DNA of 64,000 nucleotides from Methanocella_A sp963769045 (lineage in GTDB: Archaea; Halobacteriota; Methanocellia; Methanocellales; Methanocellaceae), in the NCBI GenBank assembly GCA_963769045.1, contig CAVYKK010000015.1, forward strand, positions 65,897 to 129,896, written 5' to 3'. Positions 16,701-25,180 of this stretch are shown here, one piece after another; position 1 is the first letter of the stretch; each line of letters begins with the position of its first letter. Under the pieces are notes generated by a model. That model saw only the letters and a list, made by a program, of their open reading frames with translations. It had not been told where the DNA came from and made no database searches. The translations under genes were made by a program, and so were the position numbers.

Positions 16701-17684
16701 TTATTGCCCGTTGCTTTCATCAGCCTTTTCAGGGGCGTCCCCGACTATCGCTGGCGGTCGGGTGACTTCGAGGAAGATCTCGTTCAGCGACGGACGGTAG
16801 GATTCGAGGCCCATGACGGTGCCGCTGGCGTGGCTGATAGCCTGGGAGACGCGCTCGGATACGTCGCTGCTGGCGTCGATGACGTATGACCCGTTAAAGC
16901 GGGATATGGCGTTGATCTCATCGATGCTTTTCAGCGAGTGCACCATAGTCGCCTCGTCGATGTTCTTGATGCGGAGCTTCAGCCGGTAGCCCTGTCGTTT
17001 GGCGTATCCGTCGACCAGCTCGTCGACATTGCCGCAGATGTCCATGCGGCCGCTGACGATTATGCCGATGCGGTCACAGATCGCTTCGACCTCGGGCATG
17101 ATGTGGGACGTCAGGAAAATAGTCTTGCCTCTGGCCTTCAGCTGCCTCATCAGCGTCCGGAAGTCCTCGGCGCCCTGCGGGTCGATGCCCGCGGTGGGCT
17201 CGTCGAACATGAGCACGGGCGGGTCGTGCACGATGGCCTGTGCTACGCCAAAGCGCTGCTTCATGCCCTTGCTGAACTTGCCGATCTTCTTGTCCTTTGC
17301 TTCCTTAAGCCCGACCAGTTCAAGGGTAGCATCGGCCTTGCTTTCGAGGTCCTTTCCTCGCAGGCCATAGAGCTTGCCGTAAAACCGGAGGTTCTGCCTT
17401 GCGGTGAGGTTGTCGTAAAAGCCCGCCGGGTCCGGTAGCACGCCGCAGTTCCTGCGCACGTCCAGCACCTCGCGGACGATGTCGTGGCCCGCCACGGTCC
17501 CGGTGCCGCCGGTCGGGTGCACCAGGCCAAGGAGCATTTTCATGGTCGTCGTCTTCCCCGCGCCGTTCGGCCCCAGGAAGCCGAAGATTTCCCCCTGGTA
17601 GACGGCCATGTCAAGATTGTCGACGACGGTCTGGTTTTCATATTTCTTGACAAGCTTGCTGGTCTCAATGACGATTTCACTCAT
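16701..17684 (-). CDS. ABC ATPase of cassettes 1/2
   Basis: A 327-residue ATPase of the NosF/CcmA-like kind and the left end of the cassette island. Walker A is GPNGAGKTTT, the signature is FSKGMKQRFG, Walker B is VLMFDEPTAGIDP, and the H-loop is TSHIM. A 90-residue C-terminal accessory domain follows. It is clearly paralogous to the ATPases at 28598, 36377, 41707 and 47156 but more diverged and more GC-rich, and it lacks the adjacent winged-helix gene the others have. Two permease pairs (19.7 and 23.5 kb) have no closer ATPase, so it may serve both. Confidence 0.95.
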   Translation of the reverse strand: MSEIVIETSKLVKKYENQTVVDNLDMAVYQGEIFGFLGPNGAGKTTTMKMLLGLVHPTGGTGTVAGHDIVREVLDVRRNCGVLPDPAGFYDNLTARQNLRFYGKLYGLRGKDLESKADATLELVGLKEAKDKKIGKFSKGMKQRFGVAQAIVHDPPVLMFDEPTAGIDPQGAEDFRTLMRQLKARGKTIFLTSHIMPEVEAICDRIGIIVSGRMDICGNVDELVDGYAKRQGYRLKLRIKNIDEATMVHSLKSIDEINAISRFNGSYVIDASSDVSERVSQAISHASGTVMGLESYRPSLNEIFLEVTRPPAIVGDAPEKADESNGQ

Positions 17685-17766
17685 TACCGGTTCCTCTTCG
17701 TGAAGATACGTGCCTGAAACAGGCTCGCGGCCGCATCACGCTGTGATTAATCCTCATTAAACGGTA

Positions 17767-17775
17767 CTTATATAG
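17767..17775 (-). promoter_or_regulatory. TATA box of the cassette 1 ATPase
   Basis: CTATATAAG on the minus strand lies about 83 bases before the ATPase start, a good archaeal TATA box. The remaining gene-free DNA to 18039 is AT-rich, contains two related TTCAAATTG/CAATTTTGAA stretches (17840s and 17960s), and must also hold the promoter of the plus-strand secreted-protein gene. Confidence 0.55.
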
Positions 17776-18039
17776 CTTTTGTCATAATCGCTACAGCGGC
17801 TGCTGCCGGCCTGATCTTGTTATTATCGGCAGGCTTTGACTATTCAAATTGAAAAAAAATGACAGTTTTCCCCTTATACAATAATCCCGGTTTCAGTAAT
17901 AAAAAAATTTCCGACGGGCATCAACAGTATGTTACATAACGGCTAAATACCCCGTTTTTCCAATTTTGAAGCAAACGTGAAATGTGACGGAAAACCACCA
18001 ATGGCCCCGGCCGTCTGCAAATGAATCGAGGGTGTAGTC

Positions 18040-18798
18040 ATGAAGAAGGATAACAGAGCCTTGTTAAACACGGGATGCGTCGTCGCCTTTGCCATAATGC
18101 TGGCGTGCTTTGCTACAGGAACGGCCTTCGCCGCCATTGTGCCGTTCAACGGCACGGATTATTCGTGGCTGCATGCAAATGAAAAGGGAGACCCGGAAGG
18201 ATATTGGATAACGCAGATCAAGGACACGATCTCGGTAAGGGACGGGGACATGATGCAGTTCCGAAACCGCTGGTACAACAGCTACGCCGGCACCGCCGAT
18301 GTGCGAATCAGCTACGGCGGGGGCCAGCCATATACATGTATAGGTTCGGATGAGTACGCATCCTACGGTCTGAACTTTGGCAACTACTACCCTTCCGGCA
18401 CAGAGTCGATATCATATTATGCCCAGGTCGTGGCAAGCCAGGGAGGCCCTGACAGCCTGGAGGAATACAGCTTCACGGCCAATCACCAGTACGTCTACAA
18501 CGGTGTCATTTACGGTTGTGCCGAAGTGAGCGACCAATGGGACATGAAGTTCAGATGTACAGGCCAGCACGATAATGGCACGGACCTCGAGGAAGCACCC
18601 GGGTCGCAAAACTATACTCAGGCCACGGCCATGCCCACGGCCATGGCCACGCCCCGGCTCCCCGGCCCGACGCCTGCCGCCCCGGCCGGGACGGATACGT
18701 CGACACCGCTGCCGGCCTCCGAATTGCTTGCCATGACCGTATGTGCATTGACCATAGTGTATATAATGTCGTATTACCTTAAGGAGCGGCAGAAATAA
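18040..18798 (+). CDS. Secreted, C-terminally anchored protein of cassette 1 (copy a)
   Basis: A 252-residue protein with a signal peptide (residues 1-31, ending ATGTAFAA), a beta-rich domain of about 150 residues (MQFRNRWYNSYAGTADVRIS, NHQYVYNGVIYG), a Pro/Thr/Ala-rich linker (about 190-225) and a final transmembrane helix followed by KERQK. It is a clear paralog of the next gene: the NRWYNSYAGTAD segment is identical. It probably sits on the outer face of the cell. The family is not recognised. Relative to the small secreted proteins of later cassettes it has an added linker and anchor. Confidence 0.8.
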   Translation: MKKDNRALLNTGCVVAFAIMLACFATGTAFAAIVPFNGTDYSWLHANEKGDPEGYWITQIKDTISVRDGDMMQFRNRWYNSYAGTADVRISYGGGQPYTCIGSDEYASYGLNFGNYYPSGTESISYYAQVVASQGGPDSLEEYSFTANHQYVYNGVIYGCAEVSDQWDMKFRCTGQHDNGTDLEEAPGSQNYTQATAMPTAMATPRLPGPTPAAPAGTDTSTPLPASELLAMTVCALTIVYIMSYYLKERQK

Positions 18799-18815
18799 AG
18801 CATATCAGCCTTATG

Positions 18816-18841
18816 TGATCGTGAGAAAATGACTATATACT
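18816..18841 (+). promoter_or_regulatory. Promoter box shared with 22754
   Basis: GATCGTGAGAAAATGACTAT continuing into a TATA box (CTATATAC) matches the sequence at 22754-22779 at about 21 of 26 positions, including everything upstream of the TATA box. Both lie before a secreted-protein gene (about 62 and 73 bases from the start), so this is probably a regulator or BRE/TATA site common to the two operons. Confidence 0.55.
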
Positions 18842-18902
18842 CAATCCTCCGATAGATCAATCAGCCTCCAAATATCTCCAGGTACGGAAGGTGTGTAAAA
18901 AG

Positions 18903-19679
18903 ATGAAGAGTACAGGAGTTCTGTTATGCGCCGGGTGTATCGTCGCCCTGCTGGCCATCTTTGCCTGCGGCACGGCATCTGCGGCCGTCGCGCCGTTTAC
19001 CGGCGTCGAGTACTCGTGGCTGCACCATAACGACAACGGCGAGCCCGTGGCCGACTGGATCAAGCGGATTAACGATATAGTCGCGGTCAGGAACGGCGAT
19101 ATGTTGCAATTCCAGAACCGCTGGTACAACAGCTACGCCGGCACCGCCGACATCAAGATCAGCTACGGCGGCGAACGGTCGGGCATCTGCTACGGCGCCG
19201 AAGAGTACGTATCCTACGGGTTGAACTATGGTAACTATTACCCGTCCAGCCAGGAATCATCGCCGTATTATTCCCAGGTCCTGGCCTGCAACATGACGCC
19301 GCGCTCGCTGCTGGTCAGCCACCAGTACGTGTACAACGGGATCCAGTACGGCACTATCAACCCCGACAACGACTACACGATGCTGTTCCAGTGGCGCTAC
19401 GGGACCGATGAAACGCCGCCCGTAGACGAGGTTACGCCCACGCCAAGGCCATCGGCGACTGTTATGGCAACGCCGACCTCCATGGCCTCTGCCACGCCGA
19501 CCCCGACGTCCGCGGCCACACAAAACCCGACGTCCACGGCGAAGCCGTCGGCCACCCCCACGATGGTGCCGCTGCCCACGACGGAGCCGTCGCCGGGATT
19601 CGGCTTCGGCCAGGTAATCGTGCTCATATCTCTGCTTGCAATCGCATACGCAGGGTATCGGGTCAAGAGCAAGAGGTAA
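18903..19679 (+). CDS. Secreted, C-terminally anchored protein of cassette 1 (copy b)
   Basis: About 258 residues from the ATG at 18903, preceded by GGAAGGTG; an in-frame GTG at 18891 overlaps that site. It has a signal peptide ending GTASAA, a beta-rich domain very close to the preceding gene (NRWYNSYAGTADIKISYGG, VSHQYVYNGIQYG), a long Thr/Pro/Ala linker (about 180-230, repeated TPT and SAT) that is likely glycosylated, and a C-terminal helix ending RVKSKR. It heads the run secreted protein-permease-permease-RCC1. Confidence 0.82.
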   Translation: MKSTGVLLCAGCIVALLAIFACGTASAAVAPFTGVEYSWLHHNDNGEPVADWIKRINDIVAVRNGDMLQFQNRWYNSYAGTADIKISYGGERSGICYGAEEYVSYGLNYGNYYPSSQESSPYYSQVLACNMTPRSLLVSHQYVYNGIQYGTINPDNDYTMLFQWRYGTDETPPVDEVTPTPRPSATVMATPTSMASATPTPTSAATQNPTSTAKPSATPTMVPLPTTEPSPGFGFGQVIVLISLLAIAYAGYRVKSKR

Positions 19680-19712
19680 AAAGGAACGTTCCGGACATTT
19701 CGGGGTAAACAT

Positions 19713-20573
19713 ATGGGAAACACGCTGGTCGTCGCCGAAAAAGAGTTCAAGGACCTCCTGAGCGACCGCATCGTCCTGGTGGTCATCGCGGCGTTTTTAC
19801 TGTACATACTGGTGGACCTGAACAACATCCGCAGTCTCATGGATGCGGGATTCTTTAACAAGGACCCCAGCGTCGTCCAGGACAACCCGGCGGCCAACCT
19901 GGCGCAGACCATGCTGAACCAGATCACGTTCATGCTGTCCAGGTACGGCGCCATCCTCGGGATCGCTATCGGGTTCCTCTCCATCGCAGGGGAGCGGCAC
20001 GGAGGCGCCCTGAACGCACTGGTCTCCAAGCCGCTGCGCCGGGAGACGATCATCATTGGGAAGACGATCGGCGCTCTCGGGTTCCTTGTCTGCGTGTTCG
20101 CGCTGGCGTCCGCCGTCCTGACGTCCGGCCTGCTGATCCTGGCCAGCCACACTGTCGCCCCGGTGATCGGCGAGTTCATCGTGCGGGTCCCCATGGCGAT
20201 CGGCACCGCGCTCCTGTACACAGCGGTGTTTTTCTTCCTGTCGATGCTCATCTCGCTGCTGGTCGACAACTACGCGTTCGCACTCATCCTGAGCCTGCTG
20301 GGGTGGTCCGTATCCGGCCTGCTGGCGACCTACGCATTCTCCGGGTACATCGCCACGTTCCTGGGCGACGAGAAGGGCATCGGCGCCATCATCGTCAGCC
20401 TGTCGCCCGACGGCATGATCAAAAACATCTCGTATAACGCGCTGACCAACTTCAACGTAGGCCTTGCGGGGTCGATCAGCCGCATGGAGATCGAAGTGCT
20501 CAAGCTATCTGTCTGCGTGATCGTCCTCCTGGTGCTGTCGTTCGTCGCGTTCCAGCGGAGGGATATCGCGTGA
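19713..20573 (+). CDS. ABC-2 permease A, cassette 1
   Basis: A 286-residue six-span permease (ABC2_membrane_2 class). The N-terminal EKEFKDLLSDRIVLVV is the family's membrane-entry helix, AGERHGGALNALVSKPLRRETIIIGKTIG is the conserved cytoplasmic loop that contacts the ATPase, and the last span ends FQRRDIA. Every A permease of the island shares this E-F-x-D-L start and R-R-D end. Its stop overlaps the start of permease B by 4 bp, so the two are translated together and probably form a heterodimer. Confidence 0.92.
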   Translation: MGNTLVVAEKEFKDLLSDRIVLVVIAAFLLYILVDLNNIRSLMDAGFFNKDPSVVQDNPAANLAQTMLNQITFMLSRYGAILGIAIGFLSIAGERHGGALNALVSKPLRRETIIIGKTIGALGFLVCVFALASAVLTSGLLILASHTVAPVIGEFIVRVPMAIGTALLYTAVFFFLSMLISLLVDNYAFALILSLLGWSVSGLLATYAFSGYIATFLGDEKGIGAIIVSLSPDGMIKNISYNALTNFNVGLAGSISRMEIEVLKLSVCVIVLLVLSFVAFQRRDIA

Positions 20574-21376
20574 TCGGCGAGATCGCGTCCATCGGCCTGC
20601 TGGCGGCCAACGAGTTCCGCAGGCAGGTCTGGCATCCGGTCACGATCGCCGTCTTCGGCCTGCTGGTCGTCATCGCGATGGCCAATGGGCTGGGAAGCAT
20701 CAAGGTATTGCCGGCCTTCGAGTCGTGGATGTCCGGGGACATATTCATCGACGTCGGCCTCTCGCAGGTGTTTTTCAACATTTCGCAGTACTGCTCGGTC
20801 GCGGCCCTGGTCCTGGGCCTGCTGTCCGTCGCCGGCGATCGCAAGCGGGTGCTCGGCATTCTGCTGACCAAGCCCGTCCTGAAGCGGGACGTGATCGCGG
20901 GCAAGTTCATCGGCCTGGGCGCATTCATGCTGCTGCTGATATCGGTCACGTACCTGCTGGTCAGCCTGCTGATGGCGCTCGCCTACCGGGGGCCGACGTC
21001 CATGGAAGAGTTCGCGCTCCGGCTTTCGGCGCTGATCCTGGCCCTGTTCCTGGAGTGCAGCCTCATGGCGGGCATCGGCATGCTGATCGGGATGGCCTTT
21101 GGCAGCCTGAAGGAAGCCATCATGGTAGGGGTGACCTACCTGTGCATCGAGTGGTTCTCCAACGCCATGTTCATGGAGCTGCTGAAATACCTGAGCCCGT
21201 ACTACGTCTACTTCAAGATCATCAGCGCCACCGACACGGTGACGGTCTTTAACACGACAGTACCGTTCCGCGAATGGCTGGGGCAGGCCCTCCCGTACGC
21301 CGCCCTGATGATCGCGGGCATGGCCATCGTCTTTGTACTCAACTGTATCGTAATCGCGAGGACTGAAGAATGCTAG
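20570..21376 (+). CDS. ABC-2 permease B, cassette 1
   Basis: A 268-residue permease with a GTG start overlapping the previous stop. Six spans; the cytoplasmic loop is GDRKRVLGILLTKPVLKRDVIAGKFIGLG. The C-terminal part has the PFREWLGQALPYA segment kept in all B permeases of the island (compare PFVDWLTLALPN in cassette 6). B permeases are consistently shorter at the N-terminus than A and end with a short polar tail. The RCC1 gene starts 8 bp after the stop. Confidence 0.92.
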   Translation: MIGEIASIGLLAANEFRRQVWHPVTIAVFGLLVVIAMANGLGSIKVLPAFESWMSGDIFIDVGLSQVFFNISQYCSVAALVLGLLSVAGDRKRVLGILLTKPVLKRDVIAGKFIGLGAFMLLLISVTYLLVSLLMALAYRGPTSMEEFALRLSALILALFLECSLMAGIGMLIGMAFGSLKEAIMVGVTYLCIEWFSNAMFMELLKYLSPYYVYFKIISATDTVTVFNTTVPFREWLGQALPYAALMIAGMAIVFVLNCIVIARTEEC

Positions 21377-21384
21377 GTGTAACC

Positions 21385-22692
21385 ATGCGAACCTGTCTTG
21401 TGCTAATCGCAATGATGACTGCTTTCCTCCTGATGGCCGCCTGCGGCGAAGCTTCCGCTGCCGGCGCCGTTAACGTATCCGCTGCCTATGGCCACACCGC
21501 AGTCCTTATGGACGACGGCTCGGTGTATACGTGGGGCTGGGCGAACACCCAGTGGGGCATCCTGGGAACCGGCAGCGATCAGAGCGACGGGAGCTATCAC
21601 CGCGTGGACGGGCTGCCGCGGATCGTAGCCATCGACGCGAATTTCAAGACCACCCTGGCCATCGACGCGGACGGCCGGGTCTGGGCATGGGGCGATAACG
21701 AGTACGGCCAATGCGGGAATAACAACGGCGTGGCCTGCTCATCTCCCGTACTCATCAACGGCCTCGCGAACATCGTGCAGGTCTCCTGCGGGGGCATCAA
21801 CTGCGCGGCAGTGGACCGGGACGGCCACGTGTGGACGTGGGGCGACAACAAATACGGGCAGCTCGGCACGGGCCGCGCAGGGGGCAGACAGTACCAGCCG
21901 GTAAAGGCCTCCATCGATAACGTGAAGATGGCCGCTGCCGGGAACGGCTACACGGCCGCCCTTAAAAATGACGGCACGGTCTGGGCATGGGGCGAGAACG
22001 ACCTGGGCATGGCGGGAAGCGGCGGGAAAGACAACGTCCTGTCGCCGCAAAAAATCCAGGGATTATCGGACATCGTGAAGATCGACGCGGGCTATGATCA
22101 CACGCTCGCCCTGCGAAAGGACGGCACCGTATGGGGCTGGGGCGACGGCGCGCAGAACAAGATAGGCAACGGACAGGGATTCTATGACACGGTCGCGGTG
22201 CGCACGGCCGCACAGTCCCGCGGCCTTTCGGGCATCGTCGATGTCCAGGCGAGCACCCAGGGCTCGATGGCCCTGGGCAGTGACGGCAACGTGTACGTCT
22301 GGGGCAGCCCCATCGACGGCCAGTTCGGCAACGGCATCGACATCAGCGAGCCCGCGAACGCCCCGGTAAAAGTGCCCGGCCTGAGCGACGTCGTCTCGAT
22401 CGCTTCCGGCACCGGCCACCGGGCGGTCATCAAAAAGGACGGCTCGGTCTGGATGTGGGGCCGCAACCGGGAAGACCAGATACAGCCGGGCATGGGCAAA
22501 AAAGTGCTATCCCCCGTAAAGAAACTCGACGGCGGGACCTCGGCAGTCGTGCTTCAGCCGACAATACCGCCCGGCTCTGAGGACCCGGACATGGCCGGTG
22601 CGGACATCGCATTGTATATCTCCATTGGTGGAGTGGTCCTGCTGGCGCTGGCCCTCGTCGGAGTTCTCGTCCTCATACGCATGAGGAAGTAG
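21385..22692 (+). CDS. Secreted RCC1-repeat beta-propeller protein, cassette 1
   Basis: About 435 residues from the ATG at 21385, with GGTG upstream; an ATG at 21370 overlapping the permease stop is less likely. Signal peptide residues 1-26, then about seven RCC1 blades with the consensus ALKxDGTVWAWGxNxxGQLGxG, then a short Pro-rich linker and a transmembrane helix ending RMRK. RCC1 propellers bind partner proteins (RCC1, BLIP-II). In every cassette this is the last plus-strand gene after the two permeases, so it is likely an outward-facing partner of the transporter or of the secreted protein; that role is inference. Confidence 0.92.
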   Translation: MRTCLVLIAMMTAFLLMAACGEASAAGAVNVSAAYGHTAVLMDDGSVYTWGWANTQWGILGTGSDQSDGSYHRVDGLPRIVAIDANFKTTLAIDADGRVWAWGDNEYGQCGNNNGVACSSPVLINGLANIVQVSCGGINCAAVDRDGHVWTWGDNKYGQLGTGRAGGRQYQPVKASIDNVKMAAAGNGYTAALKNDGTVWAWGENDLGMAGSGGKDNVLSPQKIQGLSDIVKIDAGYDHTLALRKDGTVWGWGDGAQNKIGNGQGFYDTVAVRTAAQSRGLSGIVDVQASTQGSMALGSDGNVYVWGSPIDGQFGNGIDISEPANAPVKVPGLSDVVSIASGTGHRAVIKKDGSVWMWGRNREDQIQPGMGKKVLSPVKKLDGGTSAVVLQPTIPPGSEDPDMAGADIALYISIGGVVLLALALVGVLVLIRMRK

Positions 22693-22753
22693 CGGGCAAT
22701 GCTGGGGCTCCTGCCAGGGAGCTCATACTATCTTTTTTATCCGATGCTTAACC

Positions 22754-22779
22754 GATTGTGAGAGAATGGCTATATATCC
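22754..22779 (+). promoter_or_regulatory. Promoter box of cassette 2, shared with 18816
   Basis: GATTGTGAGAGAATGGCTAT followed by a TATA box (CTATATATCC) repeats the promoter at 18816-18841. It lies about 73 bases before the cassette 2 secreted-protein gene. Confidence 0.55.
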
Positions 22780-22851
22780 TGCCGACCCGACATTCAGGAA
22801 AGGAGAGGTCTCAGGAACAGGAAGAGGTGTCAAAGCACGAAATCTGATACA

Positions 22852-23514
22852 ATGCAGGTACTGATACTGGCCGGCGTGATGCTGGCGGCGATCATCCTGG
22901 GCGTGATATCGTGGAGCATGATTCCTGACAGCGGGCAGGGGAACGTCAATAGCGACTCGCCGCAGAGCGAGACGGAAGATACGGTCAGCGAGACCGACAC
23001 AGTGCCCACGCCGGGAGCCAGCATGCCGTCTCCCACGGCCAGCGAACCCTCTTACCCGGACAACGATCCGGGCTACGAAGACAACGGGCAGCTGTTCGAA
23101 GGGATGGCGCCGTCCTCGATTGTCAAATGGAACGATCACAAGCTCGGATCGGAGCTGAGAACGGACGGATCGGCAGCCTGGACTGAGCTGATCGAATCGA
23201 CGATCAGCGCCCGCATCGGCTATAACCGGCTGGCGTGGGACAACGTGTTCTACAATAATCAGTTCGGCGGCGGCAACGCGAAGCTCCAGGTCACCCTGGC
23301 GTTCACGGACGGTAACGGAGCGGACAGACAGCGCAACAGGGACGGGATCGGCTATCACGGGACCTGGGCCCCGACCACGATGACCTGGGTGGTGACCAGC
23401 GGGACGTGGAACCCGCGGTGGACGCTGGGGGTCTCCCACAGTTACACTCCGGACTTTCTCCAGAGCGAGGCGGACACGGACACCTACGGCCTCCACTATA
23501 AGACGTACGAGTAA
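22852..23514 (+). CDS. Secreted/anchored protein of cassette 2
   Basis: A 220-residue protein with an N-terminal hydrophobic segment (residues 2-24, VLILAGVMLAAIILGVISW), an acidic Thr/Ser/Pro linker (about 27-75) and a C-terminal beta-rich domain (RLAWDNVFYNNQFGGGNAKL, then WAPTTMTWVVTSGTW). The linker precedes the domain here, and the only hydrophobic span is N-terminal, so it is anchored at the other end from the cassette 1 proteins. No family is recognised; the position before the permeases marks it as this cassette's secreted component. Confidence 0.72.
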   Translation: MQVLILAGVMLAAIILGVISWSMIPDSGQGNVNSDSPQSETEDTVSETDTVPTPGASMPSPTASEPSYPDNDPGYEDNGQLFEGMAPSSIVKWNDHKLGSELRTDGSAAWTELIESTISARIGYNRLAWDNVFYNNQFGGGNAKLQVTLAFTDGNGADRQRNRDGIGYHGTWAPTTMTWVVTSGTWNPRWTLGVSHSYTPDFLQSEADTDTYGLHYKTYE

Positions 23515-23537
23515 AAACTGCGGGACGTGAAGCGTTC

Positions 23538-24368
23538 TTGGACCTGCTGACTATCGCGAGGAAAGAGTTCACTGACCTGATGAGCAACAGGGTCATCATC
23601 CTGACAATGTTAGTGTACCTGGCGCTCGTCGGGCTGGTGGTCTACAGCTTTTACTACAGCGTGACGAACTTCGGGTTCAACCGGCCGGGAGAGCGGCTGG
23701 TCGTGCTGACGTTCAACCTGGTCCAGATTCTGGTGGAATACGGCAGCATCATGGCCGTGATCATCGGCTTCGCCTCTATGTGGAACGAGACCAGGAACAA
23801 TGCGCTTAGCGTCCTCATGGTGAAACCCGTCCGGCGGAACACCGTCATCTTCGGCAAGATGATCGGGTCGCTGGCGTTCATGTGCGGCCTGTCCCTCCTT
23901 TCCATAATGGCATACGTCTCCGGGATTTTGCTGCTGACGGGCGACGTGACCGGACCGTCAGTGGAGACATTCCTCGGCTGGATACCGGCGATACTGGCGC
24001 TGTCCCTGGTCTGCGATACTATCTTCATCCTGCTGTCGATGCTGTTCACCATCCTGCTGAAAGACGTGATACTGGCCCTGTTCCTGGGAGTCCTGTCCTG
24101 GATCATCCTCAACGAGTTCATCCCGAACGTCGCGTTCGCGGGCAACCTGTCGCTGCTGTTCGGCCCGAACAGAGACGCCGCGGACAGCTTTTTAAACTCG
24201 TTGTCCCCCGTCGGCAGCGTGAACCAGATCTTCCTCTACGTCAGGGACACCGACCATATCCTGGACACCATCATTGCCAGTAACTCGATCGTACTCCGGC
24301 TGCTCTTCGCATTGTTCGTGCTGGCGGCGCTGAACTACGTCGTGTTCGCCCGGAGGGACATCACTTGA
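23538..24368 (+). CDS. ABC-2 permease A, cassette 2
   Basis: A 276-residue six-span permease with a TTG start, 23 bases after the secreted-protein gene. ARKEFTDLMSNRVIILTM begins the first helix, MWNETRNNALSVLMVKPVRRNTVIFGKMIG is the cytoplasmic coupling loop, and it ends FARRDIT. It overlaps permease B by 4 bp. It has no ATPase of its own nearby; the closest is 16701-17684. Confidence 0.92.
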   Translation: MDLLTIARKEFTDLMSNRVIILTMLVYLALVGLVVYSFYYSVTNFGFNRPGERLVVLTFNLVQILVEYGSIMAVIIGFASMWNETRNNALSVLMVKPVRRNTVIFGKMIGSLAFMCGLSLLSIMAYVSGILLLTGDVTGPSVETFLGWIPAILALSLVCDTIFILLSMLFTILLKDVILALFLGVLSWIILNEFIPNVAFAGNLSLLFGPNRDAADSFLNSLSPVGSVNQIFLYVRDTDHILDTIIASNSIVLRLLFALFVLAALNYVVFARRDIT

Positions 24369-25174
24369 CCAACGTCCTGGTCGTGGCAGGCCACGAGTTT
24401 TCCCGGCTGTCCAGAAGCCCCCTGGTCATGTTCGTAGTAGCGGTCATCTGTATCTCGACGCTGATCAACGCGGCAGGCTGCTCGGTACTGCTCCAGAGCT
24501 TAGAAGGCGTGGCAGTCGAGCCGTTCATGTCGGGGATCGGCAACCTGTTTTACTTCTCGTCGATCTTCTTCAGCTTCCTGGCGTTGTGCATGGGCATCAT
24601 GGTGATCTCGGGAGACCGTTCTGTCGGCGCCCTGCGGGTGCTGGTGACCAAGCCGTTACACGGCAGGGACATTATTGCCGGAAAGATGCTGGGCATGAAC
24701 ATGCTGCTGCTGGTGCTGGTGACGATGTTCGTCATCCTGGGCGCGGTGTCCCTGGCGGTCGCATACGGCATGCCGCACGATGTCAGCGGTACCTCCGTGA
24801 AGCTAATTATCTTCTGGGGCGGTCTGTATCTCTTCTGTTCCCTGGTCACCGGGCTCGCGACGCTCGTCGGGGTCGTCTTCCGGGAACTGATCGGCGTGCT
24901 CGCGATCGCCATTTCCTTCATGGTCATCGCCTGGTTCGCCCGCCTTCAGTACGTATATGCGGCCATCGGCAAGCTGGAGCTGCTCAACCCGGTCGTCCAG
25001 TACGCCCGGATATCCGCCCCCACATCAGGCGTCGACATATTCAACCCGTACACAAAAGGTCTTACGTTCCCGGAGTGGATGGGCGCCGCCACGCCGTTCA
25101 TCCTGCTGGTCATCGCGGAGATACTGGTGCTGTTTACCGTCAGCTGTATGTTGTTCAAGGACGAAGAGAAGTGA
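24365..25174 (+). CDS. ABC-2 permease B, cassette 2
   Basis: A 269-residue permease with a TTG start inside the previous stop. The coupling loop is SGDRSVGALRVLVTKPLHGRDIIAGKMLGM, and the FPEWMGAATPFILL segment near the end matches the B-permease pattern. Six spans. The RCC1 gene follows after 6 bp, completing the operon. Confidence 0.92.
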   Translation: MTNVLVVAGHEFSRLSRSPLVMFVVAVICISTLINAAGCSVLLQSLEGVAVEPFMSGIGNLFYFSSIFFSFLALCMGIMVISGDRSVGALRVLVTKPLHGRDIIAGKMLGMNMLLLVLVTMFVILGAVSLAVAYGMPHDVSGTSVKLIIFWGGLYLFCSLVTGLATLVGVVFRELIGVLAIAISFMVIAWFARLQYVYAAIGKLELLNPVVQYARISAPTSGVDIFNPYTKGLTFPEWMGAATPFILLVIAEILVLFTVSCMLFKDEEK

Positions 25175-25180
25175 GAAACG

